A stretch of 64,000 bases of DNA from Lachnospiraceae bacterium. GTDB taxonomy: Bacteria > Bacillota > Clostridia > Lachnospirales > Lachnospiraceae. The notes beneath the pieces were generated by a model. It saw only the letters and a list, made by a program, of their open reading frames with translations. It did no database searches and was not told the DNA's origin. The position numbers and the translations under genes were made by a program. Below, one piece after another: positions 41,005-50,406 of this stretch. The DNA lies in assembly GCA_910575275.1 (NCBI GenBank), contig CAJTEE010000001.1:124001-188000 (forward strand), written 5' to 3'. Each line of letters begins with the position of its first letter. Position 1 is the stretch's first letter.

Positions 41005-42006
41005 ATGAAAAAAAAGCTGTCTATCGCACTCGTTCTGGCCGCCATGATGGCAGGAAACACAATGATGGCCTATGCCGGGGAATGGGAAAAAACGGAGACC
41101 GGAACCAGGTATATAGAAAACGGCGCCTATGTCACAGGCTGGAAGTGGATCCCGGCCTACTGGGACTATTTGGATCTCCCTGGCGAGGGAGAGTGGTGTT
41201 ATTATTTCGGCGAGGATGGATACTTGTGGACGGGTACGACGACTCCCGACGGAAACCAGGTGACCGGAAGCGGGAGCTGGACCTGCAATTCCTACATCAT
41301 GAACCGGCGGGATGGCGTTGTGTATTACGGCGGTACCGACAAGGTCTATGACGAGGTTACCCGCCGCGCCCGAGAGGAGACCGAGCGGGAGCTCAGGGAA
41401 TATTACGCGAGCCAAGATGTAGAAGGCGGAAAGGCCGTCGATGCATGGTTTGGATATACACCCGACACTGTACCCAAAAGCTCCAACGATTTTCTTCATG
41501 GATTCTACGGGCAGCTCACTCCGAATCAAAAGGTAGAAATGAAAAATGCGATTATAGAGTTTATGGAGAAATATATCCGCGACGATATGAGCGATTTTGA
41601 AAAGGAAATAACGATCGCCCGATGGCTCGTGGATCATTGTGAATATGAATTAAGAAACGTGACCGCCTATCAGGCTATCGTGCAGGGGAAGGCACAATGT
41701 GCAGGCTATGCGGATGCCTTTTTACAGATGGGAAAGGCGTGCGGGCTTGAGGTGCGGTATGTCTATAACGAAGACCATGCCTGGAATCTGATCCAACTGG
41801 ACGGTGAGTGGTATCATGTGGATCTCACCTACGAAGATTCACCGGAGAAAAATTCCTATAATTTTGATCATCTTCAAAACAAATATATCAATCTTGACGA
41901 TGAAACGATCCGGCACATCTCCAAGCACCAGTCCTGGGATGCACACGGCATCGAAGCCAACGGCCAGAAATACGGCCGGGAAGCTGTGGCAGAATATCTG
42001 AACTAA
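41005..42006 (+). CDS. Secreted transglutaminase-like protein
   Basis: 333 aa. Cleavable signal peptide (cleavage after AYAG, about residue 24). A Trp/Tyr/Gly-rich region follows (about 25-90, GWKWIPAYWDYLDL, GEWCYYFGEDGYLW), similar to cell-wall-binding repeats. A helical middle follows, then a transglutaminase-like catalytic core: Cys in GKAQCAGYADAFLQMGKACG, His in YNEDHAWNLIQLDGEW, Asp in YHVDLTYEDS. It could act on surface proteins or wall peptides. Site AGGAGGGG. Monocistronic. Confidence 0.87.
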   Translation: MKKKLSIALVLAAMMAGNTMMAYAGEWEKTETGTRYIENGAYVTGWKWIPAYWDYLDLPGEGEWCYYFGEDGYLWTGTTTPDGNQVTGSGSWTCNSYIMNRRDGVVYYGGTDKVYDEVTRRAREETERELREYYASQDVEGGKAVDAWFGYTPDTVPKSSNDFLHGFYGQLTPNQKVEMKNAIIEFMEKYIRDDMSDFEKEITIARWLVDHCEYELRNVTAYQAIVQGKAQCAGYADAFLQMGKACGLEVRYVYNEDHAWNLIQLDGEWYHVDLTYEDSPEKNSYNFDHLQNKYINLDDETIRHISKHQSWDAHGIEANGQKYGREAVAEYLN

Positions 42007-42012
42007 AAAGGT

Positions 42013-42053
42013 ACCTGGCCTGCTGATACAGTTTTTGCAGGCCAGGTGTTTTT
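42013..42053 (+). terminator. Terminator of the transglutaminase-like gene
   Basis: Perfect 11-bp stem ACCTGGCCTGC (42013-42023) / GCAGGCCAGGT (42037-42047), followed by GTTTTTG. Confidence 0.88.
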
Positions 42054-42065
42054 GTGTCCCAGTAA

Positions 42066-42107
42066 AAAAGAGCCGGGAATCTAAAAAACAGATTCCTGGC
42101 TCTTTCG
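42066..42107. terminator. Terminator at the left edge of the AT-rich scar
   Basis: Stem AAAGAGCCgGGAATCT / AGATTCCtGGCTCTTT around an A-rich loop; on the minus strand it follows the chimeric remnant stop at 42114. Confidence 0.75.
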
Positions 42108-42113
42108 TGCCAT

Positions 42114-42611
42114 TTACACGTTCTGGTCTGTTTTCAATTTCCTCACTTCATCAACAGAGAGGCCAACATTTTCAACCATATCATTCCAAAAGCTGGCATA
42201 TAACAGGACTGTAGCAATACTAATTATTGTAAAAATTATTTTCAAAACTCTCAGGAGTACAGGACGGTGCCCGTTTGTTTTTTCTTCTATCAGTCAATTG
42301 TCCAATGCTTCAAACATGAGAACATTTGATGAGTTGGCATAAACCTGGTCAAACTCTGTCAAGACACAAAAACCATAATCTTCCATAAAACGATAAAAAT
42401 AGTGAGCAGATTTTTCTGCGATTGACAGGGGGCGGGGATAATGATGTCCCATATGGACGCGTGCCTGGTTGATATAAGTCGAACGGGTAAATGAGGCCAA
42501 ATCCTTTTCTAATACAACAATCCTTGAGGAATTTCGCCGTGATTTCTTTGCACAATAAAGCGCCGCATACAGGCCATATAAACCCGCTCCAATGATTACC
42601 GCGGTATGCAT
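42114..42611 (-). pseudogene. Chimeric remnant: FAD-oxidoreductase N-terminus plus membrane-protein C-terminus
   Basis: ATG 42611 begins a flavoprotein: HTAVIIGAGLYGLYAALYCA (dinucleotide motif GAGLYG), VVLEKD, then TRSTYINQARVHMGHHYPRP, ending at TGA 42296 after 105 codons instead of the usual 350 or more. The same frame continues for 59 codons: a basic stretch, a membrane helix (LKIIFTIISIATVLLYASFW), and a charged tail ending DQNV. The two parts do not belong together. The DNA is clearly AT-richer than its surroundings, suggesting imported DNA. Confidence 0.7.
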
Positions 42612-42749
42612 TGATATTCATCCCACATTTTAATTTTCTGAGACATACATAAATAACATTTTTCTTCTGTCACATCAAGCAAAGTTTCTATTCTCCTCTC
42701 CTTTTGCATAAGCTATAACAAATTCCCGGACAGCAGGCGTCGCCCTTCT

Positions 42750-43952
42750 ATGGAAACCAACGAATCAAAAAACATTGCCGCCGCCTACATCCGCGTCAGC
42801 ACAAACGACCAGACTGAGCTCTCCCCCGACGCGCAGCTCCGCGTGATCCGCGAAGCCGCCAAAGCAGACGGCTTTCAAATCCCAGAGGACTTTATCTTCA
42901 TTGAAAAACGTGGCATCTCCGGCAGACATGCCGACAACCGGCCCGAATTCCAACGCATGATTGCCGTTGCCAAGTCGCAAAAGCCTGCCCCTTTTCACCG
43001 CCTGTATCTCTGGAAATTCTCACGCTTTGCGCGCAACCAGGATGAAAGCACCTTCTACAAAAGCATCCTTCGTAAAAAATGCGGTGTGGACATAAAAAGC
43101 ATCTCCGAGCCTGTCATGGAGGGCATGTTCGGACGTCTGATCGAGACGATCATTGAATGGTTTGACGAATATTATTCCATCAACCTTTCCGAGGAGGTCT
43201 TACGCGGCATGACCGAAAAAGCCCTGCGCCACGGCTACCAGACCTCTCCCTGCTTCGGCTATGCCGCCGCCGGGGGCGGTAAACCCTTTCTTATCGTTGA
43301 ATCGGAAATTCAGGCCGTGGAATATATGTTTCAGGTCTTTCACGACGGAGCCTCCCCCGCCGCCATCGCTAGGGAATTAAACGCAAGGCAGATCCGCACC
43401 AAACGAAACCGCCCCTTCGACGGCCGCGCCGTGCGCCGCATTCTCCAGAACCCTTTCTACACCGGGACCGTAAGCTGGAATGGGTATCACTTTCAGGGCA
43501 CACATGAAGTCAGAGAAAGCCTGGCCGCCCTTTTTGAGGATAACCAGAAACGCTTCTGTACCCTTAACTGTCCTGGCGCCGGCACAGGCGTAGCATCCGC
43601 TGGCACACACTGGCTCTTGGGCCTTCTCACCTGCGGCTACTGTGGTACGCCCCTCTCCCTCTGCCGCTCCGCAAATCACAGCCAAGAAACCGGGTACTTC
43701 CAGTGCCGAAAATACGCAAAGGGCCTGCACAAAGGCTCCTGCTCCATCTCCGTCAAAAAAGCCGAACGGGTTATCCTAGCCTTTCTCGGACAAAACCCTT
43801 CCATCACGCGCAGCCATATCACACGAATCGTCCTCGACCGCCGGGAGGGCTGCCTGCTTCTCTATACGGAGTCCGACAGCCAGGTATATTCCCTCCCTCT
43901 TAAAGAACGCTCTGATGCAGCCCGGCAGCCCGCTTCTCCGGCCGAGTCCTGA
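42750..43952 (+). CDS. Serine recombinase (second, stand-alone)
   Basis: 400 aa. Resolvase domain with catalytic Ser in AAAYIRVSTNDQ, YLWKFSRFARNQDES, and FGRLIETIIEWFDEYYSINL. Recombinase domain (about 165-265: HGYQTSPCFGYAAAGG, RRILQNPFYTGTVSW). Zinc ribbon (LTCGYCGTPLSLC, FQCRK, GSCSI). It lacks the long coiled coil of the 501-aa enzyme. ATG 42750 has no clear ribosome site, so expression is doubtful or the start lies elsewhere. Converges on the TagH-like gene with a 26-bp gap. Confidence 0.88.
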   Translation: METNESKNIAAAYIRVSTNDQTELSPDAQLRVIREAAKADGFQIPEDFIFIEKRGISGRHADNRPEFQRMIAVAKSQKPAPFHRLYLWKFSRFARNQDESTFYKSILRKKCGVDIKSISEPVMEGMFGRLIETIIEWFDEYYSINLSEEVLRGMTEKALRHGYQTSPCFGYAAAGGGKPFLIVESEIQAVEYMFQVFHDGASPAAIARELNARQIRTKRNRPFDGRAVRRILQNPFYTGTVSWNGYHFQGTHEVRESLAALFEDNQKRFCTLNCPGAGTGVASAGTHWLLGLLTCGYCGTPLSLCRSANHSQETGYFQCRKYAKGLHKGSCSISVKKAERVILAFLGQNPSITRSHITRIVLDRREGCLLLYTESDSQVYSLPLKERSDAARQPASPAES

Positions 43953-43978
43953 TCCCATGGGGGCCTCCGATTTTGTGT

Positions 43979-46057
43979 TCATGGACAAAACCCGTTCGCC
44001 CCGATTTTTCCCACGCCTCTGGTTTCATCCCGCGCAATGCCGGAATAGAACAAATAGTATTCCCCATCCGTGTCGCAAAGCAGGGCCGACCGGTACAATC
44101 CTTTGTTATCCCAATCTTCCCTCCCCCGGCCGGGTGCGAGAAGGACCCTTGCCTTTTCGTAGGTAACATTGTCGCCCGATTTCGTATAATACAGGTTCAT
44201 TACGCCCCGCGGATAGATACCGGAAGGCAGAGAAGAATCAAAGGAAGCCAACGTCATTTCATACCCCTTTTTTGTATGAATCACACTGATGTGCCAGTTT
44301 TTCAGGGAAGGAGACGCATATTCCACCTCAAGAAAGCGCGGCTCGCTCCACTTTTTCCCATCAGTGCTCTCCATATATTGAACCCGGTATTGGCTGCCGA
44401 TGCTCCACATTTTGTAGCGCCCTTCTTCATAGAGCAGGGCAGGGCTTAAATAATCCCTTTTTGCCCGGTCGCCTGACAGCATCTTCTCTTTTTCTGTCCA
44501 GTGTACCCCGTCGCCGGATCGTCTCCGATACAGCGACACTCTCTTTCCCTCCGAGTCATCCACAAACCGCCACCAGCACTCCAATTCGTCCGTTTCCTCG
44601 TTATAAAACAGCTCAGGATCGGAATTGTAGACAACCGCTTTCTCATAATTTTCCGGCGTATCCTCTAACGGGTTCTGAAAGCCCGGCGGTTTCTCCCAAT
44701 GCTCCATGTCATTGCTGGCTAAGAGATGCGGATTTTCTTTGGCGTCGTCCGCTTTCGGATACGGAGAAAAGGAAATCCAATACCGGTAGCCATTCCAGGG
44801 TTCCATAAAAGAAATGACCTTTGGATGGGTAGCCTCTATGTCCCCATACGCACTTTGAAGCGCTAATGGGCTTTCTGCATTCCGGCCCGTTACAGCGGCT
44901 ATTTCCTGCCGCTGCTCTCGTTCCCGGGCCGTATTCAAATAGTTGCTGAGAGGGAAAAATACCAGCACTGCCAAAATCAAAGCGCAGACCCACAAAACGA
45001 TTTTGGCTTTGATTTTTTTCTTTTCAGGATGGGGGGCCCTGTCCTCGGATGACAGAGGGGCTGCCGGTTCCTGGTTTTCGACCGGCGGCCTTGGAAGCGG
45101 CAGCTCATAGGGCTCGATCGCGTAAGCCTCATACAGCCGTTCCCGTTTTTCTTTGTCCCAGGAGCGTATCTCCTTCATCCAACGCTGCTCCGCCTCGGCG
45201 GCGTTCTCTCTTTTGCCGGGATTCTTCTGCTGTTCTTTCTGCTCCAGCTTCTTATACAGACGGAAATCCTTTGATATCCTCTCTAACTCCGCCTGATTCT
45301 TTGGGGTATGGCGTCTGGCCTTTGGCGTGGCCAGATAATCCTCATAGGCATCGCAGATCTCCTGGGCCTGTCCGAACGCGATCTGGCGCCCCTCCTCCAG
45401 CCATAATGCTTTCGTACACAGCTCTCGGATCTGCCCCACGGAATGAGAAACCAAAATTCCTGTCACGCCTCCGGCCAAAAGGGCTTTCATCCGGTCCCCG
45501 CTCTTTTTCCGAAATGCGCCATCCCCCACGCTTAAAACTTCGTCTAGGATCAAAATATTGGGCTCCACAAGGCAGGCGATGGAAAAGGCCAGACGGGATT
45601 TCATTCCGGAGGAGAGCTGTTTAAACGGCCGGTCCTGGAATTCCCTAAGCTCGGCAAACTCAATAATCTTATGGTACATATCGTCCATGAATTTTCTTGT
45701 ATAGCCCAGCATGGCGCCGCGCAGATATGCATTCTCCCGGACCGTCAATTCGCCGTCAAAGCCGCTGGTCAGCTCTAAAAGGGCGGCGATATTGCCGTTT
45801 CTTTTTACATACCCTTCCGTGGGCTCCATAATACCGGAAACCGCCTTTAAAAGAGTGGACTTACCCGCTCCGTTGGTCCCGATGATTCCCAGCATATCCC
45901 CCTTTTCCAGGGTAAAGGAAATATGCCGGTCCGCCCAAAATTCATTGACATGGTAATCCCTTTTCAGCCTGCGGATCACAAATTCCTTCAGGCCGATGTC
46001 TTTAAAATCCCCTGTGATATACCGGATGGAAACGTCATGTACCTCTAAAATACTCAT
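43979..46057 (-). CDS. TagH-like polysaccharide exporter ATPase fused to an extracellular beta-propeller-like domain
   Basis: 692 aa. Residues 1-240: ABC ATPase of the teichoic-acid/O-antigen (TagH/Wzt) type: Walker A GIIGTNGAGKSTLLKAVSGI, NIAALLELTSGFDGELTVRE, signature LSSGMKSRLAFSIA, Walker B ILILDEVLSVGD. Then a charged coiled linker (about 245-345), a single membrane helix (about 350-370, IVLWVCALILAVLVFFPLSN), and about 310 extracytoplasmic residues with repeated Trp/Ser-Asp blades (NDMEHWEKP, GDGVHWTEKE, STDGKKWSEP) like GH43/GH32 propellers. TagG lies 11 bp upstream. The C-terminus (GVGKIGANGFCP) may be clipped by the adjacent recombinase insertion. Confidence 0.85.
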   Translation of the reverse strand: MSILEVHDVSIRYITGDFKDIGLKEFVIRRLKRDYHVNEFWADRHISFTLEKGDMLGIIGTNGAGKSTLLKAVSGIMEPTEGYVKRNGNIAALLELTSGFDGELTVRENAYLRGAMLGYTRKFMDDMYHKIIEFAELREFQDRPFKQLSSGMKSRLAFSIACLVEPNILILDEVLSVGDGAFRKKSGDRMKALLAGGVTGILVSHSVGQIRELCTKALWLEEGRQIAFGQAQEICDAYEDYLATPKARRHTPKNQAELERISKDFRLYKKLEQKEQQKNPGKRENAAEAEQRWMKEIRSWDKEKRERLYEAYAIEPYELPLPRPPVENQEPAAPLSSEDRAPHPEKKKIKAKIVLWVCALILAVLVFFPLSNYLNTAREREQRQEIAAVTGRNAESPLALQSAYGDIEATHPKVISFMEPWNGYRYWISFSPYPKADDAKENPHLLASNDMEHWEKPPGFQNPLEDTPENYEKAVVYNSDPELFYNEETDELECWWRFVDDSEGKRVSLYRRRSGDGVHWTEKEKMLSGDRAKRDYLSPALLYEEGRYKMWSIGSQYRVQYMESTDGKKWSEPRFLEVEYASPSLKNWHISVIHTKKGYEMTLASFDSSLPSGIYPRGVMNLYYTKSGDNVTYEKARVLLAPGRGREDWDNKGLYRSALLCDTDGEYYLFYSGIARDETRGVGKIGANGFCP

Positions 46058-46068
46058 GTTCCCCTCCC

Positions 46069-46836
46069 TTACACATAATACAGGAACCTGTGGTTATATT
46101 TTTTATACATCCAGCAGCCAAGTCCCAACACAATCGCCACATCTGCCAGCATCAACATATGAAACCAGATAGTAGGAATGGTGGCCTCGATGACAATTTT
46201 TCGGAAATACCGGATAAACAGGTATACAGGGTTTAAGAGAAAGAGTCTTTTCACCATAGGGCTGTACCTGTCAATGGTATAGAAGACAGCTGACATGTAC
46301 AACAGAAGCTGGGTAAAGATCGACCAGAGGTATTGAATATCCCGAAAAAAGACAAATAGTGCCGATAAGATAAGCCCCACTCCAATATTAAACAGGGCCA
46401 GGCAGCAAATTGGGTAAATCAAACAAACAATTTTCCAGGTAAAAAGGATGTGGTCGAAGGCGCAAAAAACAAAAAAAACACACAGGGTAAGGCCAAAATT
46501 GATCAGCGTCTGTACATTTTTGGAGAAAAGGAACAAATATTTTGGCAGATTGACCCTGGTAAAGATTCCAGCGTTCCCGATTAAGGACGTCATCCCCTGG
46601 CTTGTAGATTCGTTAAAATAGGCAAACACCAGATTGCCGCAGAACAAATATGTGGTGTAATAGGGCGTGTCCCGTCCAAAGAACTGGGTAAACACAAGCC
46701 GCATGACCAACAGCATGAGAAGCGGCGAAAGTATGCTCCAGGCCATGCCCAATACTGTGCGCTTATACTTTCTTTTGAAATCCCTTTTTACCAATTCCTC
46801 AAAAAGAAACTGGTATCGTTTTATTTTTTGAATCAT
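46069..46836 (-). CDS. Polysaccharide/teichoic-acid ABC exporter permease (TagG/Wzm type)
   Basis: 255 aa, about six membrane helices. Begins YQFLFEELVKRDFKRKYKRT and VLGMAWSILSPLLMLLVMRL, the classic ABC2 polysaccharide-export signature. C-terminal part LYMSAVFYTIDRY and LNPVYLFIRYFRKIVIEATI is also typical. Works with the TagH-like ATPase to move a lipid-linked polymer across the membrane. The start overlaps the stop of the upstream polymerase gene. Confidence 0.93.
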   Translation of the reverse strand: MIQKIKRYQFLFEELVKRDFKRKYKRTVLGMAWSILSPLLMLLVMRLVFTQFFGRDTPYYTTYLFCGNLVFAYFNESTSQGMTSLIGNAGIFTRVNLPKYLFLFSKNVQTLINFGLTLCVFFVFCAFDHILFTWKIVCLIYPICCLALFNIGVGLILSALFVFFRDIQYLWSIFTQLLLYMSAVFYTIDRYSPMVKRLFLLNPVYLFIRYFRKIVIEATIPTIWFHMLMLADVAIVLGLGCWMYKKYNHRFLYYV

Positions 46837-49800
46837 CGTCCTTCACCTGTCAAAAATCTCTCCAGCAGCCGTTCCAGCCACAAGGTAAACCGGGAATGCT
46901 TCCTGGGCTTCAACACCAGCTCCGTCACCTGCCTGCAGGAGTCTGCGCATTCATATCCCAGGAATTTTTCTTTGAACCGCCCTGCCCGTTCCTGATAGGC
47001 CGATTCCCCTTTTTCAATTTTCCGGATTTCGGCAACCACCTCATCCGTGGTCTGTACCAAAGGTCCGGGCGCTTCTCTTTCGAGATCCACGTACATCCCC
47101 CGAAGCTGGTCCCGATATTCCTCCAGATCATAGGTAAAAAAGAGCATCGGTTTATCCAATAGGGCATAATCAAACATGACGGAGGAATAGTCCGTAATCA
47201 GGATATCCGAAATCTGATACAGGCCTTCAATGGACGAATAGGAGGTCAAGTCAAAAATAAACGTCCGATCAGCCGGTACCTTATATCCGGCAGCCGCCAG
47301 ATGATGAATCCGCACCAACAAAATATACTCCCCGGCCAGCTCCTGACGCATCCGTTTCAGATCCAGCCGCATGTCAAAACGGTTTTTGACCCGCCAGGTG
47401 GGCGCATATAAAATGATTTTTTTATCCTCTGGAAGTCCTAGCGCCGCTTTCAACGCTTTTTGCTCGGCCTCCGTCTCTTTAAACATCCCATCCGTCCGGG
47501 GATACCCCGTAGGCAGAATCTTGCCCGTATATGCAAAAATGCTTTCTGCCCTCTCCTCCATAAACCTTCCCTGTACAATCAGGTAATTCCAGCGCCGGTT
47601 TTTTTCGATATACCGCTCCCTGGACTGCTCCGTCGGAAAATCCTTTGCCACGTCCAGCCCCAGAGTCTTTAAAGGCGTTCCGTGCATCGTCTGGATCTCG
47701 ATCTGCCCCTCCCGCTTGACATACTCGGTTTGAAAATTTACATTACTAACAAAATACTTTGCCGTCGCCATGTAATACCAGTATTCCCAGGAGCCCCGCC
47801 TTACCCGTTTCCCCCGGCCATTAATCGGCATCCTCGGGTCATTAAGGGACCAAATGCATTCATACTGTGGATAATACTTGTCAATGTATTCATACAGGGC
47901 TCTGGGATTGCAGCTGTATTTTGCTCCCCACATGGATTCAAACAGGATTCGCCTAGGATGGATCTTTGCCTTACGATAACGGGGATATTCCTGAAGGATC
48001 AACAGTTTTCTCTTTGAGGCAGAGTTTTCTTGCTCCCGCCAAAGCTGTTTCAGCCCCAGCCTGGCCGTCCCTGCATTGCCTCTATACAGCCGGATCTCCA
48101 GGGTATCAAACAGGAACCGTTCACTGTAAAACTCCTGGCTGTACAGCCGTTCGCGGAGCGGCTTTTGTCCGGGCAGCCGGTACTTGATATAGATTTCCCG
48201 GATGCTTTGGTAAAAATCCTTTTGCAGCTTTGGGTCATCGAAATCGATCTGGAAATCCCATTCCGCCCGGCCGTCTGCTTGGCAAAGCCTTCCCTGGCTA
48301 AGAACCACATCCCTCTCGGCGATCCGGTCCTCCACACAGAGAACCGCGCTTTCCTCTCCTTCCAATGCGATCGCGTTCGTCCTTCCGACTGCTTTGGTCC
48401 GCAAAAGAATCCGGTTCCCCTTTCGATGAAAGGCAAGAATCCGGGTCATGTGCGCGGGCACTCGCAGACGCATCGTACAGGTCCGGACGGAGCTGGCTAT
48501 ACAAGCCATTTCTTCCGTCTCATAGATCTCCATCTTCCTTCGCCGGCAGCAAAGAGGCGTTTTCTCTCCATCCTCCCTTTCGATCTGGATTGTGTACTCC
48601 TTATCCGGCTTCAATGCATCCTTTCCAATGAAAAAATCCAGACCACTTCCCTGGAATGGAATTTCTTCTTTCGTTGTAGCCGCCGCTGCCCATAGTCCTG
48701 CTACCGGATGATCTAACAGGCAGTGAAGTTCTTTCTTTTCAGCGCGCATGCCTCCAAAGAAAACCTCCTGCCGTCTCAGGTGAATCACCAATTCTCTCAA
48801 ATAGGAAAATTTTACCGTAGCCAGACAGTTTCCTCCTACTGTCGCGGCATTTTTGCAGTCGTTGAGAATTGTCTGTCCGCAGCCTCCCAGAAAAACCTCC
48901 CCCTGGGAAAAGCGGTTTTTGTATCGTATCAGCAATTTATAGCATCCGTCCGGCACATGGGAAAGCTCCGGGCGCTTTATGTCAATGATCACCCGGAATC
49001 CTGCCCCGTCATACTTGTAGCTTGAAACCTTTCCGTCTTCCGGGTTTACCACACTTCCCATATTTTCCGTCAGCTCTTTGGCCGGTTCTCCCTGAATTTC
49101 TACAGGGATTCTCTCTCCGCTAAGCTCATGGAACAGGAAAGCCTGTACTTCCTGTTCCGAAGTATCGCAAAGATTGATCCGCCTTTTATAAATATGGCCC
49201 CGCAGCGTGATAATCCCCGTATTTTTTATCTGCATGGAATCAATATATTTCCGTACCTCAGCGCTCATCATTTCCTGCGTAATATCCCTTTCTTTCACAG
49301 GATATAGCGCAGCCGGCAGCTCGGTCAATAACCGGCCGTCCCGTTCCACAACCGGCGCCTCGGAATACGCGTGCTCGTGCTCACAGAGGACTGTAAGCCC
49401 CGCTACGTCTTTGCGTTTCACATACTCATACTTTTGCCTGTTAATCAGGCTCAGCTCTCCAAACAAAGCCGGATCGATGGCTTTGTCTATATATTCTTTT
49501 ATCAGTGTGAGCATTTCTGCCGCCTGCTCGTGAGGGACCGACGGACATTTATTTAAAAAAACCATCAAGTCGTTATCTAATGCTTTTTTCTGCTTAGCCT
49601 TCCACAGATCGGCATTTTCTGTCCTGGAAACCTCTCTTTCAAAAAACTCATCCAGTATTTCCAAAATCCGGATCCGATCCTTAAGATTTTGCATGTTGGC
49701 GGCGGTCTGCGTAATCGATGCGGTTGCTCCATCCCTAACCCGCCACAGATATCCCATACACTGCAGGATAGAGACCTGTTTGGCAAAAAAATGCATCGGA

Positions 49801-50375
49801 ATTGTAACCGGGATATCTTCATAAAGAATATTTTCCGGGAACCGGAAGCCCCTCTTTAAATAAAATTCCCGCAGAATCAACTTATTCCAAGCTGCAGCAT
49901 CATAAATCAGCTCGGGAAACCGCGTGATATGTGTTTTCGTTTTTATGACATGGTTGAATATCTTTCGGTGGAGCCCGGAATTCCAGTACTTTTTCGAATT
50001 AAATCGTATCGCATTGCAAATCGTCAGCTCGCTTTTATCTCTTTCCGCCAGGATAAACATTTTTTCATAGGTCTTCCCCACAACGACATCATCCGAATCC
50101 ACAAAGGCAATATACTTCCCTCTGGCATACTGCATCCCATAATTCCTGGCATGTCCCAGCCCACCGTTTTCGATCCTGTAATACGTGAAATTGGGGTATC
50201 TGTCGGCATACTCTTTTGCGATTTCCCCGCTATGGTCTGTGGAGCCATCATCTACCATCAGAACCTCCAGCCGGGGCATCCCTTGCTTGAGCAGAGATTC
50301 CAGGCAGGCTCTCAAATATTCTTCTACGTTGTATATAGGAACAATTACGCTGATGTCTATGTCCGTTCTTTCCAA
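46833..50375 (-). CDS. Bifunctional GT2 glycosyltransferase / CDP-glycerol glycerophosphotransferase (TagF-like)
   Basis: 1180 aa. N-terminal GT-A domain (about 1-330): ISVIVPIYNVEEYLRACLES, VDDGSTDHSG, GKYIAFVDSDDVV (DxD-type). Middle beta-rich region (about 380-770) of unknown role. C-terminal Glyphos_transf domain (about 790-1150): ANVNFQ-type motif, IEIQTMHGTPLKTLGLDVAK, ILYAPTWRVKNRF, VRIHHLAAAG, ILITDYSSVMFDYALLDKPM, FFTYDLEEYRDQLRGMYVDL. It should add glycerol-phosphate units, and perhaps a sugar, to the surface polymer on the cytoplasmic side. Confidence 0.9.
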   Translation of the reverse strand: MERTDIDISVIVPIYNVEEYLRACLESLLKQGMPRLEVLMVDDGSTDHSGEIAKEYADRYPNFTYYRIENGGLGHARNYGMQYARGKYIAFVDSDDVVVGKTYEKMFILAERDKSELTICNAIRFNSKKYWNSGLHRKIFNHVIKTKTHITRFPELIYDAAAWNKLILREFYLKRGFRFPENILYEDIPVTIPMHFFAKQVSILQCMGYLWRVRDGATASITQTAANMQNLKDRIRILEILDEFFEREVSRTENADLWKAKQKKALDNDLMVFLNKCPSVPHEQAAEMLTLIKEYIDKAIDPALFGELSLINRQKYEYVKRKDVAGLTVLCEHEHAYSEAPVVERDGRLLTELPAALYPVKERDITQEMMSAEVRKYIDSMQIKNTGIITLRGHIYKRRINLCDTSEQEVQAFLFHELSGERIPVEIQGEPAKELTENMGSVVNPEDGKVSSYKYDGAGFRVIIDIKRPELSHVPDGCYKLLIRYKNRFSQGEVFLGGCGQTILNDCKNAATVGGNCLATVKFSYLRELVIHLRRQEVFFGGMRAEKKELHCLLDHPVAGLWAAAATTKEEIPFQGSGLDFFIGKDALKPDKEYTIQIEREDGEKTPLCCRRRKMEIYETEEMACIASSVRTCTMRLRVPAHMTRILAFHRKGNRILLRTKAVGRTNAIALEGEESAVLCVEDRIAERDVVLSQGRLCQADGRAEWDFQIDFDDPKLQKDFYQSIREIYIKYRLPGQKPLRERLYSQEFYSERFLFDTLEIRLYRGNAGTARLGLKQLWREQENSASKRKLLILQEYPRYRKAKIHPRRILFESMWGAKYSCNPRALYEYIDKYYPQYECIWSLNDPRMPINGRGKRVRRGSWEYWYYMATAKYFVSNVNFQTEYVKREGQIEIQTMHGTPLKTLGLDVAKDFPTEQSRERYIEKNRRWNYLIVQGRFMEERAESIFAYTGKILPTGYPRTDGMFKETEAEQKALKAALGLPEDKKIILYAPTWRVKNRFDMRLDLKRMRQELAGEYILLVRIHHLAAAGYKVPADRTFIFDLTSYSSIEGLYQISDILITDYSSVMFDYALLDKPMLFFTYDLEEYRDQLRGMYVDLEREAPGPLVQTTDEVVAEIRKIEKGESAYQERAGRFKEKFLGYECADSCRQVTELVLKPRKHSRFTLWLERLLERFLTGEGR

Positions 50376-50406
50376 AGGTGGTTCCCTCCCCGTTTTTTCT
50401 CATGTT

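Noticed and set aside
42750-43952. Second serine recombinase as partner for the cotJC element
   Set aside because: It lies 14 kb away, is not flanked by the cotJC core sequence, and the cotJC element has its own complete recombinase.
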